Of a stretch of DNA of 64,000 nucleotides, positions 16,987 to 26,257 are shown piece by piece (positions within the stretch are counted from its first letter, which is position 1; every line of letters starts with the position of its first letter). A program made the translations under genes and the position numbers. Source of the stretch: Microbaculum marinisediminis. Its GTDB lineage: Bacteria > Pseudomonadota > Alphaproteobacteria > Rhizobiales > Tepidamorphaceae. A model generated the notes under the pieces. That model was not told the DNA's origin, searched no databases, and was given only the letters and a program-made list of their open reading frames with translations. The DNA is taken from contig NZ_JALIDZ010000011.1 in the NCBI RefSeq assembly GCF_025397915.1, positions 62,001-126,000 of the forward strand. The letters are read 5' to 3'.

Positions 16987-18699
16987 TCAACGCGAGAGCG
17001 CCGCCGCACGCAACGCGCCCCGGATCTTCGATGTCGCATCCGTATTGACAGTCCAGTCGCACTCGTCGATCTCGACCCCGTAGACGTCGCGCGCCTGCGC
17101 GGGCGAAACGTAGCCTTCGATCACGTCCTCTAGAACGGCGAGCGCGTCGCGACGCCAGGGCTCGCCAAAGCCGCCACCGCCCGGGAGCTTGAGGGTCGTG
17201 ACCGTATCGGACGGAAGCAATGCTGAAATCTTGGGTTTCAGGTCCAGCCCTTTTGAATTACCCAGTGTTCCGGTCTGGCCCGGGCTACCACCGTGAAGGC
17301 CCGGCGCGGGGTGCCGTGTTCGTTCATAGAGGCCGGAAATCAGGTAGTCTTCGTCCGTCAGGACCTCGATCTGCATTTCCTGGCCAAGGCCACCGCGAAA
17401 CTCTCCGGGGCCACCAGAGTCCCCGCGCAATGACCGCTCGTGAATGACCAAGGGCGCCAGCGACTCCATAACCTCGACCTGGACGCCTGCGATGCCGGAC
17501 GGATACGCGGTGGCGGACATGCCGTCCTTGCCGCTCATTGCGCCGGTGCCGCCCGCCGAAAACCAGGTGTAAGAGAAATGCCGGCCGTTTCTGTCAGATC
17601 CAGAGATATGCGTATCCCAGAGCGCGTCGAACCCCGGCGCCATCACGCAATCGGGAAGGGCGTCTGCAAGTGCCCCCATTACCACCGAAGGCAGGAAATG
17701 CCCGATAAGATGACGCCCACCGACAGCGGCCGGATACTTCGCGTTCAGAAGTGAACCTTCCGGGGCGACCGTGGTCAGCGGCAGGAAACTTCCTGCATTG
17801 TTTGGAATATCTCCGGCAATGGCGCACTTCACTCCGTAATTTGTATACGCAGCGGTGTAGTTCAGCGTCACGTTGACCCCGAGAGGCACCGGTCCGGGAG
17901 AGCCTGCGTAATCAACCGTCAGGTTGCTGCCCTCGACGATCAGCTTCGCCTTCAGCACGAGCGGCGTATCGAAACCGTCGACGACAAGCTCGTATTGATA
18001 GTTCCCGTCCGGCAACGCGTGAATCCTTTCACGCATGGCGGCTTCCGAGCGATTAACGATTTCGTCCGCCAGCTCCTCTATGTCGTCGAGATTGAACTCG
18101 TCGAGAAAGCTGAGCAGTTGTGTGGCGCCGTGCTCATTCCCGACGATCTGGCAATGGATGTCGCCAAGCACCTCTCTGGGAGTGCGGACATTCTGCTCTA
18201 TCAACTCCCACAGTGGCTCGACCTTTCGCCCTTGATCGAGCAGCTTCATCACCGGGATGTAGAGGCCTTCCTCAAATACCGAGCGCGAGTCTGCCGAGAG
18301 ACCACGCCCCCCGATATCCAGGGCATGACAGCAATTGGCCAGCACCGCGATGCAACGGCCGTTCTTGAAGACAGGCGTCGCCACCGTAATGTCGTTGAGC
18401 TGCGAAGCGGTGAGCCAAGGATCGTTCGTTATCAGAACGTCGCCTGGCTTGAGCGTATCGATCGGGAACTTGGCCAGCATGTGAACCATGCCGGTCGCCA
18501 TCGAATTGATATGTCCGGGCGTACCGGTTACGGCCTGCGCGATCATCCTGCCGCGCCGGTCAAACACCCCCGCGGCCAGGTCGGCTGCGTCCCGCACGAT
18601 CGAGGTGAAGGATGACCGCATCAGCGCTGCGGCCTGATCGTTTGTCGTCGCTATCAGCCGCGACCACAGAATGTCCAAGGTGATCTGATCAATAGCCAT
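16987..18699 (-). CDS. hyuB: Hydantoinase B / oxoprolinase subunit (HyuB family)
   Basis: A 570-residue HyuB-type protein, the partner of HyuA in ATP-dependent opening of hydantoins, N-methylhydantoin or 5-oxoproline, and of related carboxylases. Typical features are LRSSFTSIVRDAADLAAGVFD near the start, GDVLITNDPW, the NNAGSFLPLTTVAPEGSLLNA-type central segment, and LPGGGGFGEPWRR near the C-terminus. A GGAGGG ribosome site precedes the ATG, 14 bases after the hyuA stop, so the two are one operon. C-terminal residues after about 540 (DECDWTVNTDATSKIRGAL) close the family domain. Exact substrate not readable from sequence. Confidence 0.92.
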   Translation of the reverse strand: MAIDQITLDILWSRLIATTNDQAAALMRSSFTSIVRDAADLAAGVFDRRGRMIAQAVTGTPGHINSMATGMVHMLAKFPIDTLKPGDVLITNDPWLTASQLNDITVATPVFKNGRCIAVLANCCHALDIGGRGLSADSRSVFEEGLYIPVMKLLDQGRKVEPLWELIEQNVRTPREVLGDIHCQIVGNEHGATQLLSFLDEFNLDDIEELADEIVNRSEAAMRERIHALPDGNYQYELVVDGFDTPLVLKAKLIVEGSNLTVDYAGSPGPVPLGVNVTLNYTAAYTNYGVKCAIAGDIPNNAGSFLPLTTVAPEGSLLNAKYPAAVGGRHLIGHFLPSVVMGALADALPDCVMAPGFDALWDTHISGSDRNGRHFSYTWFSAGGTGAMSGKDGMSATAYPSGIAGVQVEVMESLAPLVIHERSLRGDSGGPGEFRGGLGQEMQIEVLTDEDYLISGLYERTRHPAPGLHGGSPGQTGTLGNSKGLDLKPKISALLPSDTVTTLKLPGGGGFGEPWRRDALAVLEDVIEGYVSPAQARDVYGVEIDECDWTVNTDATSKIRGALRAAALSR

Positions 18700-18713
18700 G
18701 CTCGAAGCCCTCC

Positions 18714-20804
18714 TCAGCCCGCGTGTTTCAGATTGACCACAAGGTTGCAGTACTCATCGACGGACACGGTCGCACTGCCATTGATGACGACGGTCGATTC
18801 CCGTTCCTCGACGATTGCAGGCCCTTCGAAGGTCGCCCCTGGGGGCAGGAGATAGCGATCGTAGACGTTGACTGGCTGCATCTGTTTCACCTCGGAGATG
18901 TAGATGTCGCGCCGACCCTTCACCGCCGCCTCAACGGTCCTCGGGGCGCCCTCCTGAGTTGACTTCAGCACCAGTTCCGGACGCCGTCCCTGCGCGACGA
19001 CGCGCCACGACACGACCTCCGCGTCCGCATTCATCGTGTGCCCGTAGATCGAGGTGTAGACCTGCTCGAAGGCACACATCACTTCGTCGCAACGCGATCG
19101 TTCGAAGTCATCGATCTCGATCGGCACGCGAACCTCGCTGCCCTGCAGGACGTATCGCATGTCCGCGAAGACCTTGAAGGTTAGGTCTTCGTCTCCGACA
19201 GCTTGGGCAACAACCGTGCGGGCTTCCGCCTTCATCTCCTCGATGAGTCGGCCGGTCTCTTCCCAGTCAAGATGCTTGAGCTGCCGCGGCCGAGACCGGG
19301 CGAGACTGGTGGAGATCGGAGCTGTCAGAAATCCGAGCGCCGACATGACACCGGCGCCCAGCGGATAGCCGACACTCGGGCAACGCAGGATGCTGGCAAC
19401 GCCGTAGGCATGCATCGGCCCGGCCCCGCCCGTGGCGAACAACGGAAAGGTCGCGATATTCTTGCCGCGCTCGATGGTGTGAATGCGAGCGGCCGAGGCC
19501 ATACTTTCGTTGGCAAGCTGATGGATACCGTAAGCCGCCTCGACTGGGCTCAAGCCGAGCGGGTCGGCGATCTTTCGCTGTATGACGTTACGTGCTCTTT
19601 CGACGTCGAGCTTCATCCTCCCGCCGAGGAAGAAGTCCGGATCGAGGTATCCCAGCACGAGGTTCGCGTCGGTCACCGTTGGCTCGTCACCGCCCCGCCC
19701 GTAACAGGCCGGACCCGGCTCTGCACCAGAACTGTCCGGACCGACTCGAAGCCGTTTCATCGCATCGACACGCGCGACGGAACCGCCGCCGGTACCGATC
19801 TCGATCATTTCAACCACCGGCACCTTCACCGGCAGCCCGGAGTGTTTCTTGAACTGATACTGGCGATCGACCTCGAACTCATTGGTGATCAATGGTTCGC
19901 CGTCCGCGATGACACAGGCCTTCGCGGTCGTTCCGCCCATATCGAAGGCAAGGATGTCGGGATAGCCGAGAAGCGCGCCGTAATGGGCAGCGGCCAACGC
20001 ACCACCAACCGGCCCCGACTCGATGAGCCGGATCGGCTTCTGCGCGGCTTCTTCGATATCGCACAAGCCGCCGTCGGACTGGATAATGAACAGCGGCGCC
20101 TTGAGGCCGGCCTCGCTGACAGCGCGTTCGCGCAGCCGCTTCAAATACCCCTCTGCGATTCGCTTCACATAGACATTGGCAAGAACAGTCGAACCGCGCA
20201 TGTACTCGCCGATCTCAGGCACGAGGTCGCACGACAGACTGACTGATATATGCGGGGCGTCTTCGGCAAGGATCTCTCCGACGCGCCTTTCATGCGCGTC
20301 GTTGACGTAGGAATGGAAGAGCGAAACGCCGACGGCCTCCACCCCGTCTCTCACCAGCTGCTTCACCAGCGCCCGCACATCATCGTCGTCGAGCGACTTA
20401 CGGACAGTGCCGTCCGCCAGCATGCGTTCGTCGAGCTCAAAGCGAAGACGACGCGGCGCGAGCGGATTGGGGCGCTTGATGCGCAGATCGTAGATCTCGT
20501 AGCGATGCTCACGCGCGATCTCGACCGCATCGCGGAAGCCCTTTGTGGTTATCATCGCGGTACGGGCGCCTTTGCGCTCGATCAGCGCATTGGTGAAGAG
20601 CGTCGTGCCGTGCACGATGCTCTCGACGCCAGCCCGGTCCGCAGCGGCGGCCGTCAAAACCCGATCCACCCCTTCGATGATTGCATCGTCCGGCTGGCGT
20701 GGCGTGGTCAAAATCTTGCCAAATTCGAAAATTGAACCGTCATCACTGACCAACACGATATCGGTGAACGTGCCACCAACATCGGCCCCTACGCGCAGTT
20801 TCAT
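18714..20804 (-). CDS. hyuA: Hydantoinase A / oxoprolinase subunit (HyuA family)
   Basis: A 696-residue ATPase subunit of the hydantoinase/oxoprolinase family. The actin-fold phosphate motifs are visible: VGADVGGTFTDIVLV at the N-terminus, VHGTTLFTNALIERKG, and DMGGTTAKACVI in the middle, followed by GAGPMHAYG. It activates the ring amide with ATP while HyuB completes hydrolysis. ATG 20804 is chosen because GGAGGGAA precedes it; a 20-residue upstream extension has no support. It is the first gene of hyuAB, facing a 626-base upstream region shared with the arginase-family gene. With a YcsI protein and a TRAP importer downstream, oxoproline or a hydantoin is the best guess. Confidence 0.93.
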   Translation of the reverse strand: MKLRVGADVGGTFTDIVLVSDDGSIFEFGKILTTPRQPDDAIIEGVDRVLTAAAADRAGVESIVHGTTLFTNALIERKGARTAMITTKGFRDAVEIAREHRYEIYDLRIKRPNPLAPRRLRFELDERMLADGTVRKSLDDDDVRALVKQLVRDGVEAVGVSLFHSYVNDAHERRVGEILAEDAPHISVSLSCDLVPEIGEYMRGSTVLANVYVKRIAEGYLKRLRERAVSEAGLKAPLFIIQSDGGLCDIEEAAQKPIRLIESGPVGGALAAAHYGALLGYPDILAFDMGGTTAKACVIADGEPLITNEFEVDRQYQFKKHSGLPVKVPVVEMIEIGTGGGSVARVDAMKRLRVGPDSSGAEPGPACYGRGGDEPTVTDANLVLGYLDPDFFLGGRMKLDVERARNVIQRKIADPLGLSPVEAAYGIHQLANESMASAARIHTIERGKNIATFPLFATGGAGPMHAYGVASILRCPSVGYPLGAGVMSALGFLTAPISTSLARSRPRQLKHLDWEETGRLIEEMKAEARTVVAQAVGDEDLTFKVFADMRYVLQGSEVRVPIEIDDFERSRCDEVMCAFEQVYTSIYGHTMNADAEVVSWRVVAQGRRPELVLKSTQEGAPRTVEAAVKGRRDIYISEVKQMQPVNVYDRYLLPPGATFEGPAIVEERESTVVINGSATVSVDEYCNLVVNLKHAG

Positions 20805-21430
20805 ACGGCTTATTCCCTCCAGACCCGACAGCGACCGGCATGTTGTCGGCCATCTGAATTTCACTTAACTTTCAAAATATGAAATATAATATCCATTGGC
20901 GTGTCAATCGGTTTTTTGCGCTTATCCCGCTCCAGGACACGACGGGACGTGACCGCGGCCATGCGCGAGCATCGGATCTGGATATCTGAAGGACTGGGAG
21001 GTACGCGTTCTGGTGATGGACGACTGCACGAAGGCAACCGGGGTTTCAGGCGCCTCGCCAACACCGCCGGGTCGGGCGCCCACGATCAGAAATCGGTCGG
21101 TGGTTCGGCTGGTCGACGAACCTATTGCGTCGCATCCTGGACACCCCCCCTACCTCGGCGACCGCATCGGTCAATTTATGGCGCAGGGATTCCGCTGCCT
21201 CCGTACCTTTGGCAGGTGATTGGAGAAAGACTGGGCCAGCCTCCGGCCATTTCTCAACGCGGCATAAGACCTACCGAAAGCCTGAACGTTGCCGTGAACG
21301 GGCTTGGTGCCCCCCGGCCCTGTCCCACCTTTGCCATGGTGACGCGAGCCACCATTGGCGGCTTGAAACAAACTCCACACCCTTCCCTGAAGAGAGGAAA
21401 AGCTTCGCCCCAACAATAAAGAGGTGACTA
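20805..21430. other. Divergent regulatory region between hyuA and the arginase-family gene
   Basis: 626 bases without a supported gene. An AT-rich core holds TTTCA-AAATA-TGAAA (20870-20884, arms perfectly inverted), a plus-strand TATAAT (20885-20890) and a minus-strand TTGACA (20902-20907), a likely promoter/operator zone for hyuAB. The rest, toward 21430, shows only short arginine- and proline-rich open frames typical of noncoding GC-rich DNA. Confidence 0.5.
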
Positions 21431-22396
21431 ATGTCCGGCACGACCGCTAAAGAGTTCAACGCATTTGCGGGATTACTTCATGCTGGCAGCGGCGGCACTT
21501 TCATGCGCCTGCCGCATGTCGCAGCGGACGCGCAGACCATCACCGAAAACGGGATCAACGTCGCTTTTCTCGGCTTCCCTTGGGACGCAATGTGCATCAG
21601 TCGGACCGGGGCAAACTATGGGCCCCGGGCCCTGCGGGAAGCCAGCGATCAGTTCAGCTTCTACAACGCGAATCTCAATCTCGATCTGAGGGAGCATTAC
21701 AAGTTCGCCGATTGCGGCGATGTCCCAGTCGTCCCCGGGGCGGCAATACGCACGATGGACCGCGCTGAAGCAATGATCCTTGACGTACTCAAGGGCGGCG
21801 CCATGCCGGTCGTACTCGGTGGCGACCACTCGGTCACAATTGCCTGCGCGCGGGCGTTTCGCAAACACCATGACAACCCTGGATTGATCCTTGTAGACAG
21901 TCATTTCGACACTGCCATCGACGTCGGCGGCGAAGAGCTAAACCATGCCTGCCCGATCGCGCGCGCTATCGATGCCGGATTCGATCCGCGCAAGATCGTC
22001 ATCATCGGCACCAACGGCTGGCTCAATCCGAAGGCGGAGCTCGAATACGCTCGCGAACAAGGAATCTCTTTGATGCCCCTCGAAACGATCATGGAAAAGG
22101 GGCCGATCGCAGTGGGCCGTGAAGCCCGGGCAATCGCCGGGGCCGGCACCGATAGCGTTTACCTGACCTTCGATATCGACGCGATCGACGGCGCCTACGC
22201 GCCCGGCACAGGCGTCCCGGCCCCCGGCGGACTCACCTCCCGCGAGGCCATCGCCCTCGTATCCGAACTCGGCAGAGGCGGGCTAGGCGGCCTGGATGTC
22301 GTTGAAGTTTCGCCGCCTTACGACCATGACGGAATCACCTCGAGATTGGCCGTCAGGCTAGTCCTCGAGACCCTTGCCGCAACCACCACTCGATGA
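21431..22396 (+). CDS. Arginase/agmatinase-family guanidino hydrolase
   Basis: A 321-residue ureohydrolase that would release urea from a guanidino or related compound using two Mn ions. Metal ligands are all present: His in GGDHS, Asp-His-Asp in DSHFD, and the two Asp in TFDIDAID, followed by YAPGTGVPAPGG and the catalytic Glu region VVEVSPP. Two unusual points are Ser for the common Ala in DAHxD and NHACPI where agmatinases usually have an HG(T) loop, which lines the substrate pocket, so agmatine is not assured. AGAGGTG (21420-21426) marks the start. It stands alone between hyuA (divergent) and a long gap. Guanidinobutyrase- or guanidinopropionase-like activity is possible. Confidence 0.88.
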   Translation: MSGTTAKEFNAFAGLLHAGSGGTFMRLPHVAADAQTITENGINVAFLGFPWDAMCISRTGANYGPRALREASDQFSFYNANLNLDLREHYKFADCGDVPVVPGAAIRTMDRAEAMILDVLKGGAMPVVLGGDHSVTIACARAFRKHHDNPGLILVDSHFDTAIDVGGEELNHACPIARAIDAGFDPRKIVIIGTNGWLNPKAELEYAREQGISLMPLETIMEKGPIAVGREARAIAGAGTDSVYLTFDIDAIDGAYAPGTGVPAPGGLTSREAIALVSELGRGGLGGLDVVEVSPPYDHDGITSRLAVRLVLETLAATTTR

Positions 22397-23146
22397 ACAC
22401 CCTGCTCCCGTAAACGTCCACGAGATCAGCCGGGAGACTCACCATGCTCGCAGTTTGCCAAGGCCTCCCGTCAAATAGCTCCAGGAATGGGACCATCGCT
22501 TCGGTGGGACGCGCTGCCGCCACGGCTGCAGCCGTCGCCGCGAGCATCGACGCGCCATCCCTCGGCGCGCTTGCCGATGTATCGCGCGAACCCGCGATAG
22601 GAACCGTCTTCGGAGTGCCCGAAAGGGGTGGGCGACGCGCGCTCAGCACCATCGTCGCGATCCGCTCCCACAGAATCAGGCCGGACTTCTGCTACGATAG
22701 AGAATTCCATGAAAAGGCCCGGTCGCTCGCCAGGGCCGGAGAAGAAGAATCTTTGTCTAAACGGCAGACACGGTCCCCAGTTTCGAGGTTCCACGGACTC
22801 CGGTGTGCAGTCGTGCGCCGGGGAACGGCGTTTGCGTCGCCCACGCCAATCTGTGCGGTCAGGAGGGTGAACTGCAGTATACCGGCATGAGTTGCATCAT
22901 CGGCCCGGAGGGGCGGGACAGTGCGAACACGGGGGGTAAAGGCGCCGCACTCCTATTCAGCGCCACGCACACGCTGGCGCGAGCCGCACCGGAGCGTGAT
23001 CTGCAGGCCAATGCCCTGTCTACAGGCTGACGGCATGGCCCCCTTTCGCTGCCAGTGGTCTTCTGGACAAAGGCAAGCCGGCGAATGCCGGCAATGGCCC
23101 ACACTGGTAGCCCCGGCTCCTATGTGCGGCACGGCGGATTGAGGGC
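22397..23146. other. 750-base gap without a supported gene
   Basis: Both strands carry short open frames (for example 22444-22890 plus and 22353-22652 minus) but none combines a ribosome site, a normal amino acid composition and a family match. The minus frame contains a fairly natural stretch (TEAMVPFLELFDGRPWQT) and may be the remnant of a gene. No hairpin terminator was obvious after the arginase-family gene. Confidence 0.4.
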
Positions 23147-24241
23147 TTGGCTGGCGTGGAGAACGAGTCAGGCATCGACCCTCCCGGCATAGCAGGCCAG
23201 AGTGCCGTGCTCTGCGAACTTGCGGATATGATCCGCTTCGTCGGCAAGCCGGAATTTTACGACCGGGCATCCCAGATGCTGGCCGGTGCGCTTCGCTGCA
23301 AGCGACGGCTGGTCATGCGCTACTCTGCCTATGACAAGCCTGCCTTCATTGTGAACGAGGCCCTGAACGATGACGGAGTCGCGTTCTACCTCGCCGGCAT
23401 CTACCGCATTGATCCGCTGCACAGACACGTCCGCTCGAGCGTTGCGCCGACGGTCGTCAACCTTCGGTCCCTCGCCCACGAAATCGATGAGAAGTACTTC
23501 CTCGAGTTGAGCAAGATGTCGATCTTCGATGAGATCGCGGTGGTCTTGCCGGCCTATGGTGGCGTGACGATAGCGTTCTGCTGCGAGCGCCATCGGGTCC
23601 GTTTTGAGCCCCAGGATTACAATTTGGCCAACGCTTTCCTGCCTCTACTGGATGCGCTGCACAAGCTCCACATGGACCGGCTGTTCTCCGCGGCACGGGC
23701 GCTCGGTCGCGAGCGGCTGACCGAGAATTTCGGGGACGCGCTGCTCGTGCTCGACCGGCGCGGAGACGTGGCGTACGCCAACGAAGCCTGGTCGAACAAC
23801 ACGGATGCGGCGAACGCGCTGCCGCAGGTCGTCCGGCAGATCGCCGACTCCGGACCAGGCCACCTGCAGCTCGACGGGCAACAAGTGATCCACTGGGAGC
23901 AACTTCCACCCGACTTTTCGTTGGCGCCGTGCGGGCATCTGGTGATCCTTGAACACCGTTCGCCAGGGCCGTTGGCGACGTCCGGCGACGCCGCGCTCGA
24001 GGCCTTCTGCCGACAGAAGGAACTCACGCCTCGCGAGGCCGAGATCGTTAGATTGTCGTTCGTGGGTCTGCCCAATGCGGCAATCGCGAAACAGCTTGGT
24101 GTTTCCGTCGGTACGGTCAAGAACCACCGCTGGCGACTTTACTACAAGCTCGATATCACAACCGAACGCGAGCTGTTCCACCAGTTCCTGTCGACGCTGA
24201 TTGCGATCGAGAACTCCGAATGCGAGCTGGAGGCTCATTAG
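23147..24241 (+). CDS. LuxR-type HTH transcriptional regulator (orphan)
   Basis: A regulator of up to 364 residues with a C-terminal GerE/LuxR helix-turn-helix (LTPREAEIVRLSFVGLPNAA then IAKQLGVSVGTVKNHRWRL, residues about 293-335). The N-terminal 280 residues match no autoinducer-binding domain that I recognise; a PAS-like stretch (DALLVLDRRGDVAYANEAW, about 196-214) suggests a small-molecule or redox sensor. No luxI-type synthase is nearby, so this is not evidence of quorum sensing. The start is uncertain: TTG 23147 or GTG 23156, the latter with GAGGG ten bases upstream. It may control the arginase-family gene upstream or the convergent acid-dehydrogenase/liv operon. Confidence 0.87.
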   Translation: MAGVENESGIDPPGIAGQSAVLCELADMIRFVGKPEFYDRASQMLAGALRCKRRLVMRYSAYDKPAFIVNEALNDDGVAFYLAGIYRIDPLHRHVRSSVAPTVVNLRSLAHEIDEKYFLELSKMSIFDEIAVVLPAYGGVTIAFCCERHRVRFEPQDYNLANAFLPLLDALHKLHMDRLFSAARALGRERLTENFGDALLVLDRRGDVAYANEAWSNNTDAANALPQVVRQIADSGPGHLQLDGQQVIHWEQLPPDFSLAPCGHLVILEHRSPGPLATSGDAALEAFCRQKELTPREAEIVRLSFVGLPNAAIAKQLGVSVGTVKNHRWRLYYKLDITTERELFHQFLSTLIAIENSECELEAH

Positions 24242-24265
24242 TCGAGACCAGCCTCCGGGCCGCTT

Positions 24266-25297
24266 TCAGGCGAGGCGGTTCGAAGGCTCTTCGCCAACCA
24301 GAAGACGCTCGATGCCCTCCACCAGCACGTCGGCCATCGATACCCTGCCCTCGACAGTCGCACTTCCGATATGCGGCAGCGCGAAGACGCTAGGCATCCG
24401 AAGATAGCGCGGATCGACCGTCGGCTCGTTGTCGAAGACGTCGAGCCCGGCAGCGGCGACATGCCCGGACATAAGCGCCTCGATGAGCGCGTTATCGTCG
24501 ATCAGTTCGCCGCGCGAGATGTTGACGACAATGGCCCCCGGCTTGAGCCAAGCGATCCGCTCCGCGTTCAAGAACTTGCGGGTGTGTGGCGTCAAGGAGG
24601 CCGACAACAGGAGAATATCGCAGGACCCGAGAAAATCCCGATCATCGGCGATGAAACGGGCGCCATACTCGACCGAACGCGGCAGCTGTGTCCGGCTGCG
24701 GTAGGCGATGTTCATGCCGAAGGCCTGGGCTCTCGTGGAGACCTCGCGGCCGATGCTGCCCATCCCGTATATGCCGAGGACCTGTCCCCTCAGCTCTCTG
24801 CCAAGCAGCAGTGTCGGGGCGAAGCCGGACCAGGTGCCGGATCGGATAAGGTCGAACCCCTCGACAACGCGACGCGCCGCGCCAAGCAGAAGCGTCATCG
24901 CCAAATCGGCTACCGAATCGGCGAGGACGTTCGGTGTGTTGATCACCGCTTTGCGATGGCGACGTGCCGCCTCGATATCGACGTGGTCATGGCCGGCCGA
25001 ATAGAGCGCTATGATCTCGACGGAATCCGGCAACGCTCGGAATAGCGCATCGTCCAGTGTGTACCTGGGGGTGGTGACGACCACGCGCACGCCCTCCGCT
25101 GCCGCCAGCAGACCCGGGACCGTGTGGTCACGACTGGCGAGAACAGACACGTCGGAAAATGCGCTACGGAATACGCGGACAGCCTCGAGAGGCAGGTCGT
25201 CCGCGATCAGAATCGGGCAGGGGTTGTCCCTGGAGTTCAGCGGCGATTCGTCCAGAATTGAAACCGACGCCCAGGGGTGATTGTCGGCGCTGTCCAT
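24266..25297 (-). CDS. D-isomer-specific 2-hydroxyacid dehydrogenase (glyoxylate/hydroxypyruvate reductase-like)
   Basis: A 343-residue NAD(P)-dependent dehydrogenase. The nucleotide-binding motif is GIYGMGSIG, and the catalytic Arg-Glu-His triad is in NISRGELID, GLDVFDNEP and LPHIGSAT, in the expected order. The class reduces glyoxylate, hydroxypyruvate or other 2-oxoacids to D-hydroxyacids. The start MDSADN at 25297 is 16 bases before the upstream stop when read on the minus strand; an N-terminal extension of about 20 residues before PILIADD is family-atypical, so a later start is possible. Last gene of the liv operon; presumably it processes a 2-oxoacid derived from the transported compound. 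Confidence 0.88.
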   Translation of the reverse strand: MDSADNHPWASVSILDESPLNSRDNPCPILIADDLPLEAVRVFRSAFSDVSVLASRDHTVPGLLAAAEGVRVVVTTPRYTLDDALFRALPDSVEIIALYSAGHDHVDIEAARRHRKAVINTPNVLADSVADLAMTLLLGAARRVVEGFDLIRSGTWSGFAPTLLLGRELRGQVLGIYGMGSIGREVSTRAQAFGMNIAYRSRTQLPRSVEYGARFIADDRDFLGSCDILLLSASLTPHTRKFLNAERIAWLKPGAIVVNISRGELIDDNALIEALMSGHVAAAGLDVFDNEPTVDPRYLRMPSVFALPHIGSATVEGRVSMADVLVEGIERLLVGEEPSNRLA

Positions 25298-25313
25298 AGG
25301 TTCCGTTCGCGGA

Positions 25314-26252
25314 CTAGCGAGCCTCGTCAGCAAGTCGCTTGGTTGCATCCCCGGGTGGCGTGGCCACGCGGATCTCTTCGCCGAGAATGTGTTCCAGTCC
25401 CTTGACGACGGCGGTGCTGTCGAGCGCGCCATAGCCGAGCGCACGACCGAGCTGGTAAACCTCCGTCGCCGCGTTCGCGATGCCGAGCGGAAGCTTTGTC
25501 GCCTCGCGCCCTAGCTTAACCGCCTGGCTCATATCCTTGTAGGCAATGTCGAGGCGCGCCTCTGCCTCGAACTCTCCGGCGAAGACCTTAGGGACCATCC
25601 ACTGGATGATCGGACTGTTGGAGTGCGAATTGGTGAGCATGTCGAAGAACGGTGCCGAGTCCAGTCCGAGCGCCTTCGATAGCGCGAGGCCTTCCGCCAC
25701 CGCGGCCACCTCGATGAAGCCGATCATGTTCTGGACGAGCTTGGCTGCGTGGCCGGAGCCGATCTCGCCGAAATGGTAGAGATGTTTGCCGAAGGCTTCC
25801 AACAACGGACGGATCTGCTCGAAGGCGGCGATATCACCGCCTGCCATGATGGAGAGCGTTGCATCGCGCGCGCCTTCGGTTCCACCGGTGACGGGCGCAT
25901 CGATCAGGCGGCCGCCGGCCGCGGCAAATTGCTCGGCCAGGCGTCGCGTGTCGGCGGGATAGCAGGTCCCCATATCCACGGCCAGGTAGCCGGGCGGCAT
26001 CCCGGCAGCGATGCCATCGTCGCGGAACAGGACGGATTCCACCTCGTGCGACGTCGGCAGGATCATCAGTGCGACGTCAGTAGCAGCGGCGGCTTCGGCG
26101 GGAGAGCCGACTTCAACGGCCCCTGCCTTCACCAGCCGTTCGATGGGCTCGCGGTTGCGATTGACGGTTACGAACACCTCGTGGCCGGCGCGCAGCAGAT
26201 GACCTGCCATCGGCTCGCCCATCAAACCCGCACCCAGAAATGCAACTTTCAT
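25314..26252 (-). CDS. NAD(P)-dependent beta-hydroxyacid dehydrogenase (3-hydroxyisobutyrate dehydrogenase/GlxR family)
   Basis: A 312-residue enzyme of the 6-phosphogluconate/3-hydroxyisobutyrate dehydrogenase family. It has the Rossmann GAGLMGEPMA, the substrate loop DAPVTGGTEGA, the catalytic lysine in GHAAKLVQNMIGF and the all-alpha C-terminal domain. It oxidises a beta-hydroxyacid or reduces tartronate semialdehyde. ATG 26252 (MKVAFLGAG) is chosen; an in-frame ATG at 26261 overlaps the LivF stop by ATGA, so coupled translation from there is also plausible. Its place in the operon between livF and the D-2-hydroxyacid dehydrogenase suggests sequential redox steps on the imported compound. 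Confidence 0.9.
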   Translation of the reverse strand: MKVAFLGAGLMGEPMAGHLLRAGHEVFVTVNRNREPIERLVKAGAVEVGSPAEAAAATDVALMILPTSHEVESVLFRDDGIAAGMPPGYLAVDMGTCYPADTRRLAEQFAAAGGRLIDAPVTGGTEGARDATLSIMAGGDIAAFEQIRPLLEAFGKHLYHFGEIGSGHAAKLVQNMIGFIEVAAVAEGLALSKALGLDSAPFFDMLTNSHSNSPIIQWMVPKVFAGEFEAEARLDIAYKDMSQAVKLGREATKLPLGIANAATEVYQLGRALGYGALDSTAVVKGLEHILGEEIRVATPPGDATKRLADEAR

Positions 26253-26257
26253 TACGA

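Noticed and set aside
22444-22890. Small plus-strand gene in the 750-base gap
   Set aside because: Ser/Arg/Ala-rich with no ribosome site or family resemblance.
23147-24241. Quorum-sensing system
   Set aside because: No synthase gene and no recognisable autoinducer-binding domain.
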